Positions 16,972-25,690 are shown, counted from the stretch's first letter. The stretch is 64,000 bases of DNA from Eubacterium sp. (GCA_017430325.1 JAFRNE010000003.1:1-64000); one strand, 5' to 3'. The notes: generated from the sequence alone by a model not told the origin. Translations and numbers: made by a program.

Positions 16972-19403
16972 TTGCAATAAATGAGAAATCATATCATCTT
17001 ATAACTAAAAATACTTCATATGTTTTTACAATAAATAACGCCGGGCTACTGGAGCATGTGTACTACGGTCGTAGGATTGGAGCGAAGGATGGAACGGTGA
17101 ATGTGCTAGCGATACGCGAGAGGCAGGGATTTGTGCCGGGAAATACGACTGCGTATTCGCAGGAGCATGGAAATATCGCGCCTGAGGCGATGAGTTCGGA
17201 ATATGCATGCTGTGGACGCGGTGATGTGAGAGAAGCGGCTGTGAAGATAGTGCATGAGAACGGCAGCTTTACATCGGATTTCACGTTTGTGACTGCGGAA
17301 GTATTTGAAGGGCTGGGCTCTTCGATTGAGGCTTCACCACTTCCACATTCATACTGCGATAGCGGCAAATACGAGCATCTTCTTGTGATTCTGAAGGACA
17401 AGACCTACGGCGAAACGCTGGAGCTTCATTATTTTGTATATCCTGAGGATGATGTTATCACAAGAAGCATAAGGCTGGTGAATACCTCTGACAGTACGAT
17501 TAGAGTCGAGAGGCTTCTTTCGAGCTGTCTGGAGCTTCCTGCAGCGGCTCTGAAGGTTACAGGCTTCAGAGGTTCCTGGGCTCATGAGATGAACCGCTGC
17601 GATAATATGCTGACAGGCGGCAAGCTTGTATTTGACTCGAAGCAGGGAAGCAGCGGCAGCAGGTGCAATCCTTTTGTGATGGCGGCTGAAGCGGCTGTTA
17701 CTGAGAGAACCGGCGAGGTTTACGGCTTCAATCTTGTTTACAGTGGTGATCATTTCAGTGCATTTGAGACAAGTGATTATAATAAGACAAGGTTTGTCAG
17801 CGGCATAAATCCGGAGAACTTTTCATTTATGCTTGCTCCCGGAGAGGGTCTTGATGCGCCTGAGGCTGTTCTTAGTTTTTCGACGGAAGGCTATAACGGA
17901 CTCAGCCAGAATATGCATCATTTTGTGAAGAAGCATATCGTGAGAGGCGTCTGGAGAGATAAAGAGAGGCCGGTGCTCCTTAACAGCTGGGAGGCAGCTT
18001 ACTTTGATATAGACGAGTCGAAGCTCATGAAGCTGGCGAAGGTTGGACGTGACTGCGGCATCGAGCTGTTTGTTATGGATGACGGCTGGTTCGGAGAGAG
18101 AAATGATGATAAGCATTCCCTTGGTGACTGGACGGAAAATAAGAAGAAGCTTCCTCATGGCATAAAGGGACTGGCTGAAAAGATAAATAAGCTTGGCATG
18201 AAGTTCGGCATCTGGGTTGAACCTGAGATGATAAATATGGATTCTGAACTTTATAAAAAGCATCCGGAATTTGTTATGGAGGTTCCGGGCAAACCACACT
18301 CTGAGGGACGTAACCAGAGAGTGCTGGACCTTGCAAATCCTGCGGTTGTGGATTATCTCTACGGCGAGATGAAGAGAGTATTTTCGTCCGGAAATATCGA
18401 ATACGTTAAGTGGGATATGAACCGCGTATTTTCAGAAATATTTTCGCAGGATCTTCCTGCTGAGAAGCAGGGTGAGGTCAGCTACAGATATATGGTTGGG
18501 CTTTACAGCCTGCTGAAGAGGCTTATGGCTGATTTTCCGAATATTCTGTTTGAGGGCTGCGCTTCGGGCGGCAACCGCTTTGATCTCGGCATGCTGTGCT
18601 TCTTCCCACAGATCTGGGCGAGCGATAATACAGATGCGATATGCAGGCTGGACATCGAGAAGGGCTACAGCTACGGTTATCCGATGAATACGGTATCGAG
18701 CCATGTTTCCGGCGTTCCGAATCATCAGACCCTGCGCGTGACTCCAATAGAGACGCGTTTTAATGTGGCGGCTCTCGGAGTGCTTGGTTACGAATCGAAT
18801 CTTGCGGACTTTACAAAGGAGGACCTTGAGGCGATAAAGCGTCAGGTTGAGACCTACAAGCTTTGGCGCAGGACTCTGCAGTTTGGCGATTTCTATAGAG
18901 GAGAGATAGCTTCGACAAGGCAGGGAGTTGTTCCGGCAGGGCTGAGTGGCTTCTATACCGGCAGCGGCAATGAAAATGATGTGAGCTTCACAGTTGTTGC
19001 TTCTGAGAAGGACAAGGCCGTCGGGGTTACTGTACGAAGAATGGCTGTTTCGAACAGTTCTATGCTCCGCTTCAGGGCAGATGGCCTGGAGGAAGACGAG
19101 CAGTACAGGTTCACCAACATTAAGATCGACCACAACATCAAAGAGTTTGGCGACCTGATAAATACGGTTGCGCCTATCCATGTTAAACAGGGATCCCTGA
19201 TCCACAGAACCATGGCGCGTTTCGTACATCTTGGTGGTGATACGGAGGATACAGTTCTCAGCGGCAGCGAGCTTATGCATGCAGGAGTCAGTCTTACACC
19301 ATCGTACGGTGGCACCGGCTACGAGGACGGCACCAGAATCTACAGCGACTACGCGTCGAGGATGTATTTTATGGAACGCGAGACAGGTGAAGCCTGTGTT
19401 TGA
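16968..19403 (+). CDS. Alpha-galactosidase, glycoside hydrolase family 36
   Basis: This 811-residue cytosolic enzyme releases alpha-1,6-linked galactose from raffinose/melibiose-type sugars. It has an N-terminal beta-sandwich (about 1-320), a TIM barrel (from NSWEAAYFDIDESKL to about 660) and a C-terminal beta domain. The nucleophile is Asp483 in VKWDMNR and the acid/base is Asp553 in WASDNTDA; MDDGWFG and WVEPEMIN are also present. Initiation is at TTG 16968, which overlaps the TGA of the symporter, implying translational coupling; no in-frame ATG lies nearby. It is the last gene of the operon. Confidence 0.93.
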   Translation: MIAINEKSYHLITKNTSYVFTINNAGLLEHVYYGRRIGAKDGTVNVLAIRERQGFVPGNTTAYSQEHGNIAPEAMSSEYACCGRGDVREAAVKIVHENGSFTSDFTFVTAEVFEGLGSSIEASPLPHSYCDSGKYEHLLVILKDKTYGETLELHYFVYPEDDVITRSIRLVNTSDSTIRVERLLSSCLELPAAALKVTGFRGSWAHEMNRCDNMLTGGKLVFDSKQGSSGSRCNPFVMAAEAAVTERTGEVYGFNLVYSGDHFSAFETSDYNKTRFVSGINPENFSFMLAPGEGLDAPEAVLSFSTEGYNGLSQNMHHFVKKHIVRGVWRDKERPVLLNSWEAAYFDIDESKLMKLAKVGRDCGIELFVMDDGWFGERNDDKHSLGDWTENKKKLPHGIKGLAEKINKLGMKFGIWVEPEMINMDSELYKKHPEFVMEVPGKPHSEGRNQRVLDLANPAVVDYLYGEMKRVFSSGNIEYVKWDMNRVFSEIFSQDLPAEKQGEVSYRYMVGLYSLLKRLMADFPNILFEGCASGGNRFDLGMLCFFPQIWASDNTDAICRLDIEKGYSYGYPMNTVSSHVSGVPNHQTLRVTPIETRFNVAALGVLGYESNLADFTKEDLEAIKRQVETYKLWRRTLQFGDFYRGEIASTRQGVVPAGLSGFYTGSGNENDVSFTVVASEKDKAVGVTVRRMAVSNSSMLRFRADGLEEDEQYRFTNIKIDHNIKEFGDLINTVAPIHVKQGSLIHRTMARFVHLGGDTEDTVLSGSELMHAGVSLTPSYGGTGYEDGTRIYSDYASRMYFMERETGEACV

Positions 19404-19444
19404 ACGGACTCAAGTTGGTGTAATTGAGATAAAGTAAATAAATA

Positions 19445-19494
19445 TTGACAAAAAGCCTCTTTATGTCTAAAATTATTGACATAAGGAGGCTTTT
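19445..19494 (+). promoter_or_regulatory. hipBA promoter inside a 17 bp inverted repeat (operator and attenuating hairpin)
   Basis: TTGACA (19445-19450), exactly 17 bp, then TAAAAT (19468-19473). The 17 bp spacer is the left arm of an inverted repeat (19451-19467). The right arm (19478-19494) covers the start of transcription and the ribosome site AAGGAGG (19483-19489). Only one position differs between the arms and it would pair as G-U in RNA. A HipB dimer bound here would cover the promoter. RNA reading through from the galactoside operon would fold the hairpin, followed by TTTTCTT, which could terminate it and hide the ribosome site. Confidence 0.75.
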
Positions 19495-19497
19495 CTT

Positions 19498-19812
19498 ATG
19501 GGAAGAAAAAGTATGGTATTGTTACCGGAAACAATAAAACATCTTGAGCAGATGGGGTCACAAATAAAATACGCGAGGCTTCGCAGAAAGCTTACAGCAG
19601 AGCTGGTTGCAGAAAGAGCAGGCATTAGCAGGGCAACGCTTGTCTCCATAGAAAAAGGCAATCCTTCAGTTGCAATTGGGTATTATGCAGCAGTTCTGCA
19701 TGCACTTAACTATATGGACAAGGATCTGTTGCTCGTTGCAAAAGATGATGAATTTGGCCGCAAGCTGCAGGATATAGGGCTTACAGTTGCTAAAAGGATA
19801 AGAAAGCAGTGA
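19498..19812 (+). CDS. hipB: HipB-type antitoxin, XRE family DNA-binding protein
   Basis: This 104-residue protein has an XRE helix-turn-helix at about residues 22-78 (GSQIKYARLRRKLTAELVAE, GISRATLVSIEKGNPSV). As in other hipBA loci it should bind and neutralise the HipA kinase and repress its own promoter. AAGGAGG is eight bases before the ATG. It is followed after four bases by hipA. The C-terminal tail is short and positively charged (KRIRKQ) rather than the Trp-ended tail of the E. coli protein. Confidence 0.85.
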   Translation: MGRKSMVLLPETIKHLEQMGSQIKYARLRRKLTAELVAERAGISRATLVSIEKGNPSVAIGYYAAVLHALNYMDKDLLLVAKDDEFGRKLQDIGLTVAKRIRKQ

Positions 19813-19816
19813 TAAA

Positions 19817-21061
19817 ATGGAAGAAAAGATAATATATGTCTTCGCAGACTTTTTATCATTTGATAACGAATTGATAGGAAAGCTGTATGTTTCAAATGTC
19901 AGAGGAAAAGAGCTGTTTTCATTCGAGTATGAGCAGGATTGGCTTAAGAAATACAATCTGATGCTTGACCCGGAACTCCTACTTTTCAGCGGAAGACAGT
20001 ATACAAATAATGACAAGAGCATATTTGGAATATTTGCAGATTCGTGTCCTGACAGGTGGGGACGAAAGCTGATGAACAGAAGAGAAGAACACAGGGCAAA
20101 GCTTTTGGGTGAGAGACCGAGAAAACTCTTAGAGAGCGATTATCTTTTGGGAGTATATGATAAGACCAGGATGGGTGGACTCAGATTCAAAATAGATCCT
20201 GACGGAGAGTTTCTTACGAATGATGAAGAGCTGGCAACCCCGCCATGGACTTCACTAAGAGAGCTTGAACGGGCATCGATTCTCTTTGAAAAGGGCGATG
20301 ATTCTGCAGGAGAGAAATGGCTAAAACAATTGATAGCACCGGGTTCATCTCTTGGAGGAGCAAGACCTAAAGCTTCTGTACTCGCGCCTGATGGCTCGTT
20401 GTGGATAGCTAAATTCCCTTCGAGACATGATGATTTTGATTCGGGAGCATGGGAAATGGTTGTTCACGACCTTGCAGTTCTTTGTAAGTTAAATGTTCCT
20501 GAGGCAAAGGTTGAGAAGTTTTCAAAATTCGGAACAACATTTCTGGTAAGGCGTTTTGACAGGAATGGAGAGGAAAGGATTCATTTTTCTTCAGCTATGA
20601 CGATGCTTGGTAAAAGTGACGGTTCGGATAGTTCGGATGGAAGCAGTTATGTTGAAATAGCCTCTTTCTTAAGGGCATGCGGCTCTAAACCTAAGAATGA
20701 TCTTCGGGAATTGTGGAAGAGGATTGTATTTTATATGGCTGTCTCAAATACAGATGATCATTTTCGTAATCACGGTTTTATACTGACCAAAAGTGGTTGG
20801 GAGCTTTCACCGCTTTTCGACGTAAACCCGGATATCTTTGGAGAGTATTTATCACTGAATGTTGATGATTCTTCTTCCAAAATAGATTTTGATCTGGCTG
20901 CTTCTGCAGCAGGTATCTATGGAGTTGAGAAAGAAAAAGCAGATGAATATATTGGTTTCGTGAAAAAAACTGTCGGGGATAATTGGCAATACCTGGCAAA
21001 AAAATATGGTATTAACAGAGGCGAAATAGAAAGAATGAGGCCAGCATTCAGGAGGGCTTAA
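19817..21061 (+). CDS. hipA: HipA-family serine/threonine kinase toxin
   Basis: This is a 414-residue kinase-like toxin of a type II toxin-antitoxin pair; HipA of E. coli phosphorylates glutamyl-tRNA synthetase to slow growth. An N-terminal couple/HipA_N region (residues about 1-105) precedes the kinase core. Visible motifs are the glycine-rich loop GSSLGGARPK near residue 176, the ATP-contact IAKFPS, the catalytic NTDDHFRNHG at 311-320 and the metal-binding LFDVNPD near 334. All key positions seem intact, so the toxin looks functional. A strong terminator follows directly. Confidence 0.92.
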   Translation: MEEKIIYVFADFLSFDNELIGKLYVSNVRGKELFSFEYEQDWLKKYNLMLDPELLLFSGRQYTNNDKSIFGIFADSCPDRWGRKLMNRREEHRAKLLGERPRKLLESDYLLGVYDKTRMGGLRFKIDPDGEFLTNDEELATPPWTSLRELERASILFEKGDDSAGEKWLKQLIAPGSSLGGARPKASVLAPDGSLWIAKFPSRHDDFDSGAWEMVVHDLAVLCKLNVPEAKVEKFSKFGTTFLVRRFDRNGEERIHFSSAMTMLGKSDGSDSSDGSSYVEIASFLRACGSKPKNDLRELWKRIVFYMAVSNTDDHFRNHGFILTKSGWELSPLFDVNPDIFGEYLSLNVDDSSSKIDFDLAASAAGIYGVEKEKADEYIGFVKKTVGDNWQYLAKKYGINRGEIERMRPAFRRA

Positions 21062-21115
21062 TAGTAGTGGCATTGCAGTTTTATTTAAATACAACTGCAT
21101 GCCACTATTATTTTT
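21059..21115 (+). terminator. Terminator after hipA
   Basis: A long stem begins inside the hipA stop: TAGTGGCAT-T-GCAGTT pairs with AACTGCATGCCACTA with one bulged T, followed by a T-rich run (21108-21115). Confidence 0.85.
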
Positions 21116-21181
21116 ATGTCTTTATTATTGTAAAATTATGAATGGATTCAAAATGTTTTTTTTGTTAGGAGATTTTTCATT

Positions 21182-22057
21182 ATGAAGTTCTGTTATAACT
21201 GTGGTGCAGAAATAGAAGAAGGAGACAAATTTTGCATTGAATGCGGAGCGGATCTTGGTTTAGTAGACGTTGAAGAAATACAGAGACAGAAAGAAGAGCA
21301 GGCACAAATGAATGAGAAGGTGCTTCGTGAAAAACAGCTCCAGGAAGAAATGCATCTTGATCAGGAGAGACAGCGTCAAGAAGCAGAGCTGAGAGAAGCT
21401 CAGAGACAAGAGGCGGATAGAAAACGTCGTGAGGAAGAATACTTACGTCGTGAAGAAAATCGTAAAAGGTTAGAAATGCTTGACGTTGAGAGAAAAGAAA
21501 AAGAACGTGCTGAGTCTGGAAGAAAAACGTCTGAGAATAACAAGGCAGCGGTTGCATTTTTGCTTTTTCTTCTCGCGGTCATAGCTGTTATTGTCTCTAT
21601 AATGTATATCAATGAATATAACAAAAAGCATAATGCTGATAATGGTGATGAATCAGTTTCTGACAATAATAATCCGAATGTGACGATTGTTTCAACTGAT
21701 GCAGAATCAACTCGAGCATATGTTTCTGAAACAACGACACAAAGCGAAAATGTAAATAATACAACTGAGGAACCGGATGGATATGTTTCAAATGGACCAT
21801 ATGCAGGATGTCAGTTCCTTGACATAGAAGAGATTCCGAAGTATCTGGATGGAAACTTGACGACGGCTCAGATAGGATTGGTGTTGGATGGATTGACGAG
21901 TGCACATAGTAAAGGGATAACATCAAGAGAAGATATATTTTCAGAAATACTAGAACAATTGGAAATATACGCAGTGCCGGGTTTTACATACAAATATCTT
22001 AGTAAGAGTGAGGTCTTGTTGCAGCACTTTGTGTTGCCATCGTCGCAGGCGGTATAA
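21182..22057 (+). CDS. Zinc-ribbon/coiled-coil membrane protein, C-terminus replaced at a junction
   Basis: A zinc ribbon (C4xxC7, C18xxC21) is followed by a long Glu/Arg/Gln-rich coiled coil (about 30-118), one membrane helix (about 121-143), and an extracytoplasmic Asn/Thr-rich linker with a small helical domain (GPYAGCQFLDIEEIPKYLDG ...). The zinc ribbon is thus cytosolic. The natural protein seems to end near residue 277 (KYLSKSE). The last about 14 residues (VLLQHFVLPSSQAV) are an out-of-frame reading of the membrane helix of the next gene, so the two genes were joined by a deletion near 22009-22014. A T-rich stretch and AGGAG (21169-21173) precede the ATG. Function unknown; such proteins are common in Lachnospiraceae. 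Confidence 0.75.
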   Translation: MKFCYNCGAEIEEGDKFCIECGADLGLVDVEEIQRQKEEQAQMNEKVLREKQLQEEMHLDQERQRQEAELREAQRQEADRKRREEEYLRREENRKRLEMLDVERKEKERAESGRKTSENNKAAVAFLLFLLAVIAVIVSIMYINEYNKKHNADNGDESVSDNNNPNVTIVSTDAESTRAYVSETTTQSENVNNTTEEPDGYVSNGPYAGCQFLDIEEIPKYLDGNLTTAQIGLVLDGLTSAHSKGITSREDIFSEILEQLEIYAVPGFTYKYLSKSEVLLQHFVLPSSQAV

Positions 22058-22119
22058 TTCTTGGGAAAAACCTTAAGATTAAGTCAGATGATAAGGAAGA
22101 TAAGCAGAATTCGGGGATA

Positions 22120-23379
22120 GTGTCACAAGATGTTTCCGGTATCCAGAATAGCGCAGGTGATAGTAAAACAGGTATTGATCCGGGGACTCCGAATGTAAAA
22201 ATAGGTGACAAGGTCAGCTTTGGCAGCTTTATTAATATGGGCGGTAATGTTGATATGGATGGACTTAGCGGCCTTTCGTGGTATGTGTGCGATATAAAGG
22301 ATGGAAATCTCTTCCTTATCTCAAAGGATAGTCTGTCAACTATGACTTACAGTAATGACGGAAGTCTGGACTGGGCGGATTCAAATCCGAGAGGATGGCT
22401 TAATCAGGCTTTTTATGAGAATGCATTTACGGATGAGGAACGAAAATATATTCTTCCGACGACTCTGAGATTTGAACGGCAGAATGAGCCTGACTGCCAG
22501 GACTATATTTTTATTCCTTCTGTCGAAGAAGTTTCCGGTTATATGGATGTTTACTACGTCGAAAACTACAGAACGAAGGATAATACGTATTTCTTAAGAG
22601 ATGCGGCCTGTCAAGAGTGGGATGATTCGCTATACATGGAATATGCTTATGGTTCGCATCCAAGTGAAGGATATGTAAATAATGGAATATCATATGTAAA
22701 TGATCTTGAGGAGCATAGTGTCTGTGCGTGCATGTGGGTTAAAAACAACAGTTTTATAGAAGTTACCCAGGCACCATTTAATGAGAATGATGGTGTTAAG
22801 AAGGATCTTTCGTATTTGAAGAATGCATCAGTGGGTGATCGTGTAAGCTTTGGTAAATATACTCAGAATGATTCGAGTTATGAGGATATACAATGGAGAG
22901 TGCTTGACAGAGATGGAGATAAGGTGCTTCTTCTTTCTGAATATACTCTGTTTCCGATGTATATGTCTTATGTATATGGTGCAAATATAACATGGGAAAC
23001 GAGCTCTCTCAGAACTTACTTAAATACACGGATAAAAAGCCAGTTCTTTACAACCGAGGAAGAAAGTATTCTTACTCCGGTAATCAATTCGGAGGATGAA
23101 GTATTCCTGCTTAGTGTTGAGGAAATACAGAAGTACATGCCGGATGAGGAGTCGAGAAGAGTTCTGCCGACAAAATACTGTGGAACGAACGGTGGATTCA
23201 TGGAGATCGATGGAGTTGTATATGGCGCGTGGTGGACAAGAAGCTTCGTGGAAGTGGACGGCGAGGTAGGTATGATACCTATAGGCGCCAACGGTTTCAT
23301 AAATACAGAGGGCTTCGGACCAACCGAGGATATAGGTGTCAGGCCGGCAGTCTGGATCGACACCTCAAAAATAAACTAA
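22120..23379 (+). CDS. DUF6273 double-domain protein lacking its N-terminus
   Basis: There are two DUF6273 domains, each opening with a VGDKVSFGKY-like strand and including a W-xx-S-xLRxWLN-like core: the first at residues about 26-210, the second about 230-417, ending VRPAVWID. Upstream, the same frame runs back to about 22012 and encodes a membrane helix (LVAALCVAIVAGGIILGK), but an in-frame TGA at 22009-22011 and the lack of any ATG/GTG/TTG cut it off. The only start is GTG at 22120 with a poor ribosome site (GGGGA). The original gene probably began with a zinc ribbon like its neighbours, which a deletion removed. It may now be silent or make a soluble protein that cannot reach the surface. 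Confidence 0.7.
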   Translation: MSQDVSGIQNSAGDSKTGIDPGTPNVKIGDKVSFGSFINMGGNVDMDGLSGLSWYVCDIKDGNLFLISKDSLSTMTYSNDGSLDWADSNPRGWLNQAFYENAFTDEERKYILPTTLRFERQNEPDCQDYIFIPSVEEVSGYMDVYYVENYRTKDNTYFLRDAACQEWDDSLYMEYAYGSHPSEGYVNNGISYVNDLEEHSVCACMWVKNNSFIEVTQAPFNENDGVKKDLSYLKNASVGDRVSFGKYTQNDSSYEDIQWRVLDRDGDKVLLLSEYTLFPMYMSYVYGANITWETSSLRTYLNTRIKSQFFTTEEESILTPVINSEDEVFLLSVEEIQKYMPDEESRRVLPTKYCGTNGGFMEIDGVVYGAWWTRSFVEVDGEVGMIPIGANGFINTEGFGPTEDIGVRPAVWIDTSKIN

Positions 23380-23404
23380 TCATTCATTATTAGGGAGGGA
23401 AGAT

Positions 23405-24025
23405 ATGTTTTGTAGAGAATGTGGATCACAGATCGAAGATGGTGTAAGATTCTGCGCTAACTGTGGAACTGAAGTGAGGGTTAATAATAATGGTGAACAG
23501 AGTATGCCAAATACTCAGAATGGATATAACTATATTGCTAATCTGAATACCTCTCCATCTAAAAAAATCAGTAAGCATAAGTTGTTAGCAGCCATTTTGG
23601 CAACTGTTGTTGTGTTTGGAACAGTTGGGGTCGTTTTTGCGTTAAAGGAATCAAACAATAAGAAAAATGATGACGTAAAAAATGATGGCAGATCAAACTC
23701 TGTTGATATATTTTCAAAAAATACGACGGAATCGTCATTGCTGACAGAATCAACAGATAATAGCTTAGCCGCAGCATATAGATTTGATTCATTTTCTATT
23801 ACTGTTGGTGGACAGGAAATCTCACTTCCGGAAAGTGCTGAAGAAATTGTTTCTAAAATAGAAAAGATTGGAGGCTTTGTGCAAAAAGGGTCGGCTGATT
23901 TTCCAAGGACTCTTGCTCCAAATGAAGCAAAGTATGAAGGGATCTATTTTCATAACGGAAATGGGGTTGAATCACCAAGATATTACTTGTGTTATATGAC
24001 TTCGCTTATATGTTTCTTTTCATAA
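23405..24025 (+). CDS. Zinc-ribbon membrane protein, 3'-truncated
   Basis: The zinc ribbon C3xxC6-x11-C18xxC21 is followed by a polar linker, a membrane helix (about 59-78, LLAAILATVVVFGTVGVVFA), then an extracytoplasmic Ser/Asn-rich linker and the start of a beta-rich domain (FDSFSITVGGQEISLPESAE). The domain breaks off near residue 196 (ESPRYYL), and the last residues CYMTSLICFFS come from antisense of the truncated HTH gene that follows. GGGAGG (23393-23398) gives a good ribosome site. It has the same architecture as the two preceding genes, so all three are probably paralogues. Function unknown. Confidence 0.7.
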   Translation: MFCRECGSQIEDGVRFCANCGTEVRVNNNGEQSMPNTQNGYNYIANLNTSPSKKISKHKLLAAILATVVVFGTVGVVFALKESNNKKNDDVKNDGRSNSVDIFSKNTTESSLLTESTDNSLAAAYRFDSFSITVGGQEISLPESAEEIVSKIEKIGGFVQKGSADFPRTLAPNEAKYEGIYFHNGNGVESPRYYLCYMTSLICFFS

Positions 24026-24201
24026 GACGGTATGGAAATTGCATTGAGTATCGTGCCAAGCTGAGCAGCTGATGGCAGACGTTTACCTTTCAACATCTGA
24101 TAAAATGTGGAACGATCTATATTTAACAATCTGATTATATTATTCTTTGTTACGGATGAATCGGAAATATGATTATTGATAAGCTCTCCAACGGTATACA
24201 T
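23992..24201 (-). pseudogene. N-terminal fragment of an XRE-like DNA-binding protein
   Basis: The 69 residues start MYTVGELINNHISDSSVTKN and contain a helix-turn-helix (NNIIRLLNIDRSTFYQMLKG). The frame stops near the junction with the zinc-ribbon gene, after SYEKKHISEVI. Related Lachnospiraceae proteins that I recall are several hundred residues long with the HTH at the extreme N-terminus, so this is likely the 5' remnant of a larger gene. AAAGGG lies about a dozen bases upstream of the ATG. The two genes meet tail to tail at a probable deletion point. Confidence 0.55.
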
Positions 24202-24333
24202 ATGTTCTGAACCCTTTCACTATTTAATAAGGCAAAACGGCAACCTTTCCGATATATTTTAGTGATTTTTTGCCTTAATTGCAATATAATAGTGTCGAAA
24301 TAATCAAATGCATCATCAAGAGGTTAAACAAGT

Positions 24334-25104
24334 ATGAAATACGATAATTATATTTTTGATCTGTATGGGACGCTTGCAGATATAAAGACAGATGAATATG
24401 ATATGGACTTCTGGAAGGAGATGGCCGGGCTTTATAATGCTTACGGTACACATTATAAGGCAAAGCAGCTTAGAAAGGCTTTCTTTAAGATGGACAGAGA
24501 GGAGCGTGCGCTTCTTAAGGACAGGCTTGGCTGCCAGTGGTCGGAGATCAAACTTGAGAAGGTATTTATGAGACTTCTGAAGGAATATACGGAGATAGCT
24601 GATGATAAGCATGCTAAGGTTCGTCTGCCGGAGAATGAGGCTGTCTGGGCTGAGTTTATGGCAAACTCATTCAGAGTGCTTTCGAGATATTATCTGAAGC
24701 TCTATCCGGGAACTCTGGAGACGCTTGATAAGCTGCGTGCGGCAGGTAAGAAGGTTTATATGCTTTCAAATGCACAGGCTATATTTACAAGGCCGGAAAT
24801 AAAGCTTCTGGAGCTGGATGAGCATATGGACAAGATCTATATTTCGTCTGATTATGGTGTTATGAAGCCGGATCCGATGTTTATAACAGCGCTGATCGAG
24901 ACAGAAGGACTTGATATCAGCAAGTCAGTTATGATCGGTAACGAGGTGCGCAGCGATATGAAGGTCGCTTACTCAGTCGGTATGGACAGCATCCTTCTGA
25001 ATACAGGTGGTCTCAGCAAGAAGGAGATCAAGAAGGAGAAGGAAGAGCACGGCGTTGACGCGAAGTTTAAGGTAATCGATAGCATTACGGAGCTTGTTAA
25101 ATGA
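24334..25104 (+). CDS. HAD-superfamily hydrolase, subfamily IA
   Basis: This 256-residue cytosolic phosphatase-like protein has motif I as FDLYGTLAD near residue 8 (Asp nucleophile; Tyr replaces the more usual Asp/Met of DxDGT), motif II as MLSNAQ near 144, the lysine and motif III as MKPDPMFI near 178, and motif IV as IGNEVRSDMKVA near 203, where the acidic pair is E/D spaced rather than the common GDxxxxD. The cap is alpha-helical (C1 type). Likely substrates are small phosphorylated metabolites; not predictable further. Its stop overlaps the rlmH start (ATGA), so the two are coupled. Confidence 0.88.
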   Translation: MKYDNYIFDLYGTLADIKTDEYDMDFWKEMAGLYNAYGTHYKAKQLRKAFFKMDREERALLKDRLGCQWSEIKLEKVFMRLLKEYTEIADDKHAKVRLPENEAVWAEFMANSFRVLSRYYLKLYPGTLETLDKLRAAGKKVYMLSNAQAIFTRPEIKLLELDEHMDKIYISSDYGVMKPDPMFITALIETEGLDISKSVMIGNEVRSDMKVAYSVGMDSILLNTGGLSKKEIKKEKEEHGVDAKFKVIDSITELVK

Positions 25105-25580
25105 AAATAGATATATGCTGCGTCGGAAAGGTCAAGGAATCGTCCTTCCGCGATATGATAAATGAATATAGCAAAAGGCTTTCGAGATATGCAAATCTCT
25201 CGATACTTGAGGTTCAGGACGAAAAAACGCCTGACAATGCTTCGGCAACCGTTGAAGAAGCTATCAAGAAGAAAGAGGGCGAGAGGCTTCTGGGAGTTAT
25301 CAAGGATAATGCTTACGTGATAGCACTTGCGATCGATGGAAAGAATCTTTCAAGTACAGAGCTGGCTGATAAGATCAACAATCTCGGTATAGACGGAACC
25401 AGTCATATCCAGTTTGTGATCGGTGGTTCTCTGGGACTGGCACCCGAGGTTCTGAGTCGTGCAGATATGAAGCTGTCCTTCGGCAGGATGACATTTCCTC
25501 ATCAGCTTATGAGGGTTATACTGCTTGAACAGATATACAGAAGCTATCGTATCATCAATAATGAGCCATATCATAAGTAA
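25101..25580 (+). CDS. rlmH: 23S rRNA pseudouridine-1915 N3-methyltransferase RlmH
   Basis: This SPOUT-class methyltransferase modifies the ribosome at pseudouridine 1915 of helix 69. At 159 residues it has the family length. The SAM-binding knot is visible: IALAIDGKNLSS, FVIGGSLGL and the C-terminal LSFGRMTFPHQLMRVILLEQ followed by IYRSYRIINNEPYHK. It starts within the stop of the HAD gene. The last codons (NNEPYHK) are echoed by degenerate repeats directly downstream. Confidence 0.97.
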   Translation: MKIDICCVGKVKESSFRDMINEYSKRLSRYANLSILEVQDEKTPDNASATVEEAIKKKEGERLLGVIKDNAYVIALAIDGKNLSSTELADKINNLGIDGTSHIQFVIGGSLGLAPEVLSRADMKLSFGRMTFPHQLMRVILLEQIYRSYRIINNEPYHK

Positions 25581-25680
25581 TGAAATATATCATAAACAAT
25601 GAACCGTACCATAAATAAGGAATCATACCGTCAATAACGAAATGTTTCATTAAGATAACGCACCATATAATAAACGATAG
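25557..25680 (+). repeat. Degenerate repeats of the 3' end of rlmH
   Basis: The last bases of rlmH (AATAATGAGCCATATCATAA) are followed by several imperfect copies of the same theme, such as AATGAAATATATCATAAAC and AATGAACCGTACCATAAAT, decaying toward 25680. The pattern suggests slippage or local duplication of the gene end. Confidence 0.45.
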
Positions 25681-25690
25681 GATAAGAATT

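Noticed and set aside
18432..19280. A 282-codon - strand frame inside the alpha-galactosidase gene
   Set aside because: Antisense of a well-supported GH36 gene; the residues show no protein-like pattern or start signal.
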